Shown in pieces: positions 4,762 to 5,336 of a stretch of DNA of 5,336 nucleotides. The stretch lies in the NCBI GenBank assembly GCA_945898105.1, contig CAMDHL010000170.1, positions 1-5,336 of the forward strand. The letters run 5' to 3'. The notes beneath the pieces are model-generated. The model was not told where the DNA came from, did no database searches, and was given only the letters and a program-made list of their open reading frames with translations. Position 1 is the first letter of the stretch, and every line of letters begins with the position of its first letter. Origin of the DNA: Comamonas sp. lk (GTDB lineage Bacteria > Pseudomonadota > Gammaproteobacteria > Burkholderiales > Burkholderiaceae_C). The translations under genes were made by a program, and so were the position numbers.

Positions 4762-5336
4762 ATGCCCGATAACGCCAAGCCCACGACCGCCTTGCTGCCG
4801 CAGATCAATAGCCCGCACGATTTGCGCCGCTTGCCGCGCTCCGATTTGCCCCGTGTTGCAGACGAGTTGCGCAGCTATTTGCTCCACAGCGTGGCCCAAA
4901 CCGGCGGACACCTTAGCTCCAACCTGGGCACCGTCGAGCTGAGTATTGCGATGCACTATGTGTTTGACACCCCGCGCGACCGCTTTGTGTGGGATGTGGG
5001 CCACCAGACCTACCCCCACAAAATCCTGACCGGGCGGCGTGACCGCATGTCCACCTTGCGCCAACTTGGCGGCCTGAGTGGTTTTCCGCAGCGGGCGGAG
5101 AGCGAATACGACACATTTGGCACGGCGCACTCCAGCACCTCGATTTCCGCAGCCTTGGGCATGGCCATGGCCGCCAAGATCCAGGGAGACAAGCGCTACT
5201 CGGTAGCCGTGATTGGCGACGGTGCGCTGACCGCAGGCATGGCCTTTGAGGCCATGAACCATGCCGGTGTGGAAGATTGCCGCTTGCTGGTCATCCTGAA
5301 TGACAATGAAATGAGCATCAGCCCCCCGGTGGGCGC
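4762..5336 (+). CDS. dxs: 1-deoxy-D-xylulose-5-phosphate synthase, N-terminal part (runs off the window)
   Basis: The ORF is open from ATG 4762 to the window edge: 191 codons plus two bases of a protein normally about 620-640 residues. Dxs condenses pyruvate with glyceraldehyde 3-phosphate, using thiamine diphosphate and Mg2+, the first and flux-controlling step of the MEP isoprenoid pathway. Visible landmarks: [13 protein letters not shown] (48-60) with His50 at the conserved active-site position; [17 protein letters not shown] (77-93); [14 protein letters not shown] (116-129); and the ThDP-binding motif [18 protein letters not shown] (152-169), closing with NDNEMSIS (180-187). All are as in known Dxs proteins. 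No Shine-Dalgarno sequence precedes the ATG; an in-frame TTG at 4753 is the only close alternative and has none either. It lies 80 bp after ispA, so it is probably co-transcribed, perhaps with its own regulation. Confidence 0.96.
   Translation, partial: MPDNAKPTTALLPQINSPHDLRRLPRSDLPRVADELRSYLLHSVAQTGGHLSSNLGTVELSIAMHYVFDTPRDRFVWDVGHQTYPHKILTGRRDRMSTLRQLGGLSGFPQRAESEYDTFGTAHSSTSISAALGMAMAAKIQGDKRYSVAVIGDGALTAGMAFEAMNHAGVEDCRLLVILNDNEMSISPPVG

Noticed and set aside
4744..5262. A 172-codon open frame on the minus strand opposite dxs
   Set aside because: It is antisense to clear dxs coding sequence, has no family motif and no ribosome binding site; long antisense frames are expected in GC-rich genes.

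Overview
The window is GC-rich and fully packed with ordinary chromosomal genes. The order xseB-ispA-dxs, the close match of each protein to proteobacterial families, and the overall style of the neighbours suggest a betaproteobacterium of the order Burkholderiales, probably Comamonadaceae (Rhodoferax/Polaromonas/Acidovorax-like). That placement is inference from protein character, not from a marker gene.

Layout: (1) 1-117, plus strand, the last 38 codons of an outer-membrane beta-barrel protein, followed by a strong intrinsic terminator at 137-167. (2) 248-3294, minus strand, three genes in the transcription order Rieske oxygenase alpha subunit (3294-2122), EamA/DMT-family inner-membrane transporter (2125-1208), 3-mercaptopyruvate sulfurtransferase-like protein (1123-248). 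The first two overlap by 4 bp in an ATGA junction and are surely co-translated; the sulfurtransferase follows after 82-84 bp and may or may not be in the same transcript. (3) 3295-3503, a divergent intergenic region of about 210 bp with candidate promoters for both directions, a near-symmetrical 28-bp dyad, and short direct repeats. (4) 3504-5336, plus strand, xseB (exonuclease VII small subunit), ispA (farnesyl diphosphate synthase) and the first 191 codons of dxs (DXP synthase), which runs off the window.

Functionally, ispA and dxs belong to the MEP isoprenoid pathway: Dxs makes its first intermediate, IspA makes the C15 diphosphate that feeds ubiquinone, undecaprenyl phosphate and other terpenoids. 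xseB is a customary passenger at the head of this operon. The minus-strand group pairs an oxygenase of unknown substrate with a metabolite transporter. No ferredoxin or reductase partner for the oxygenase lies in the window. I see no mobile element, CRISPR array, tRNA/rRNA, phage gene or defence system. The most worthwhile items are the Rieske oxygenase, with an enlarged Rieske cluster loop and a Glu in the electron-bridging position, and the structured divergent promoter region. Nothing here amounts to a clear new system.
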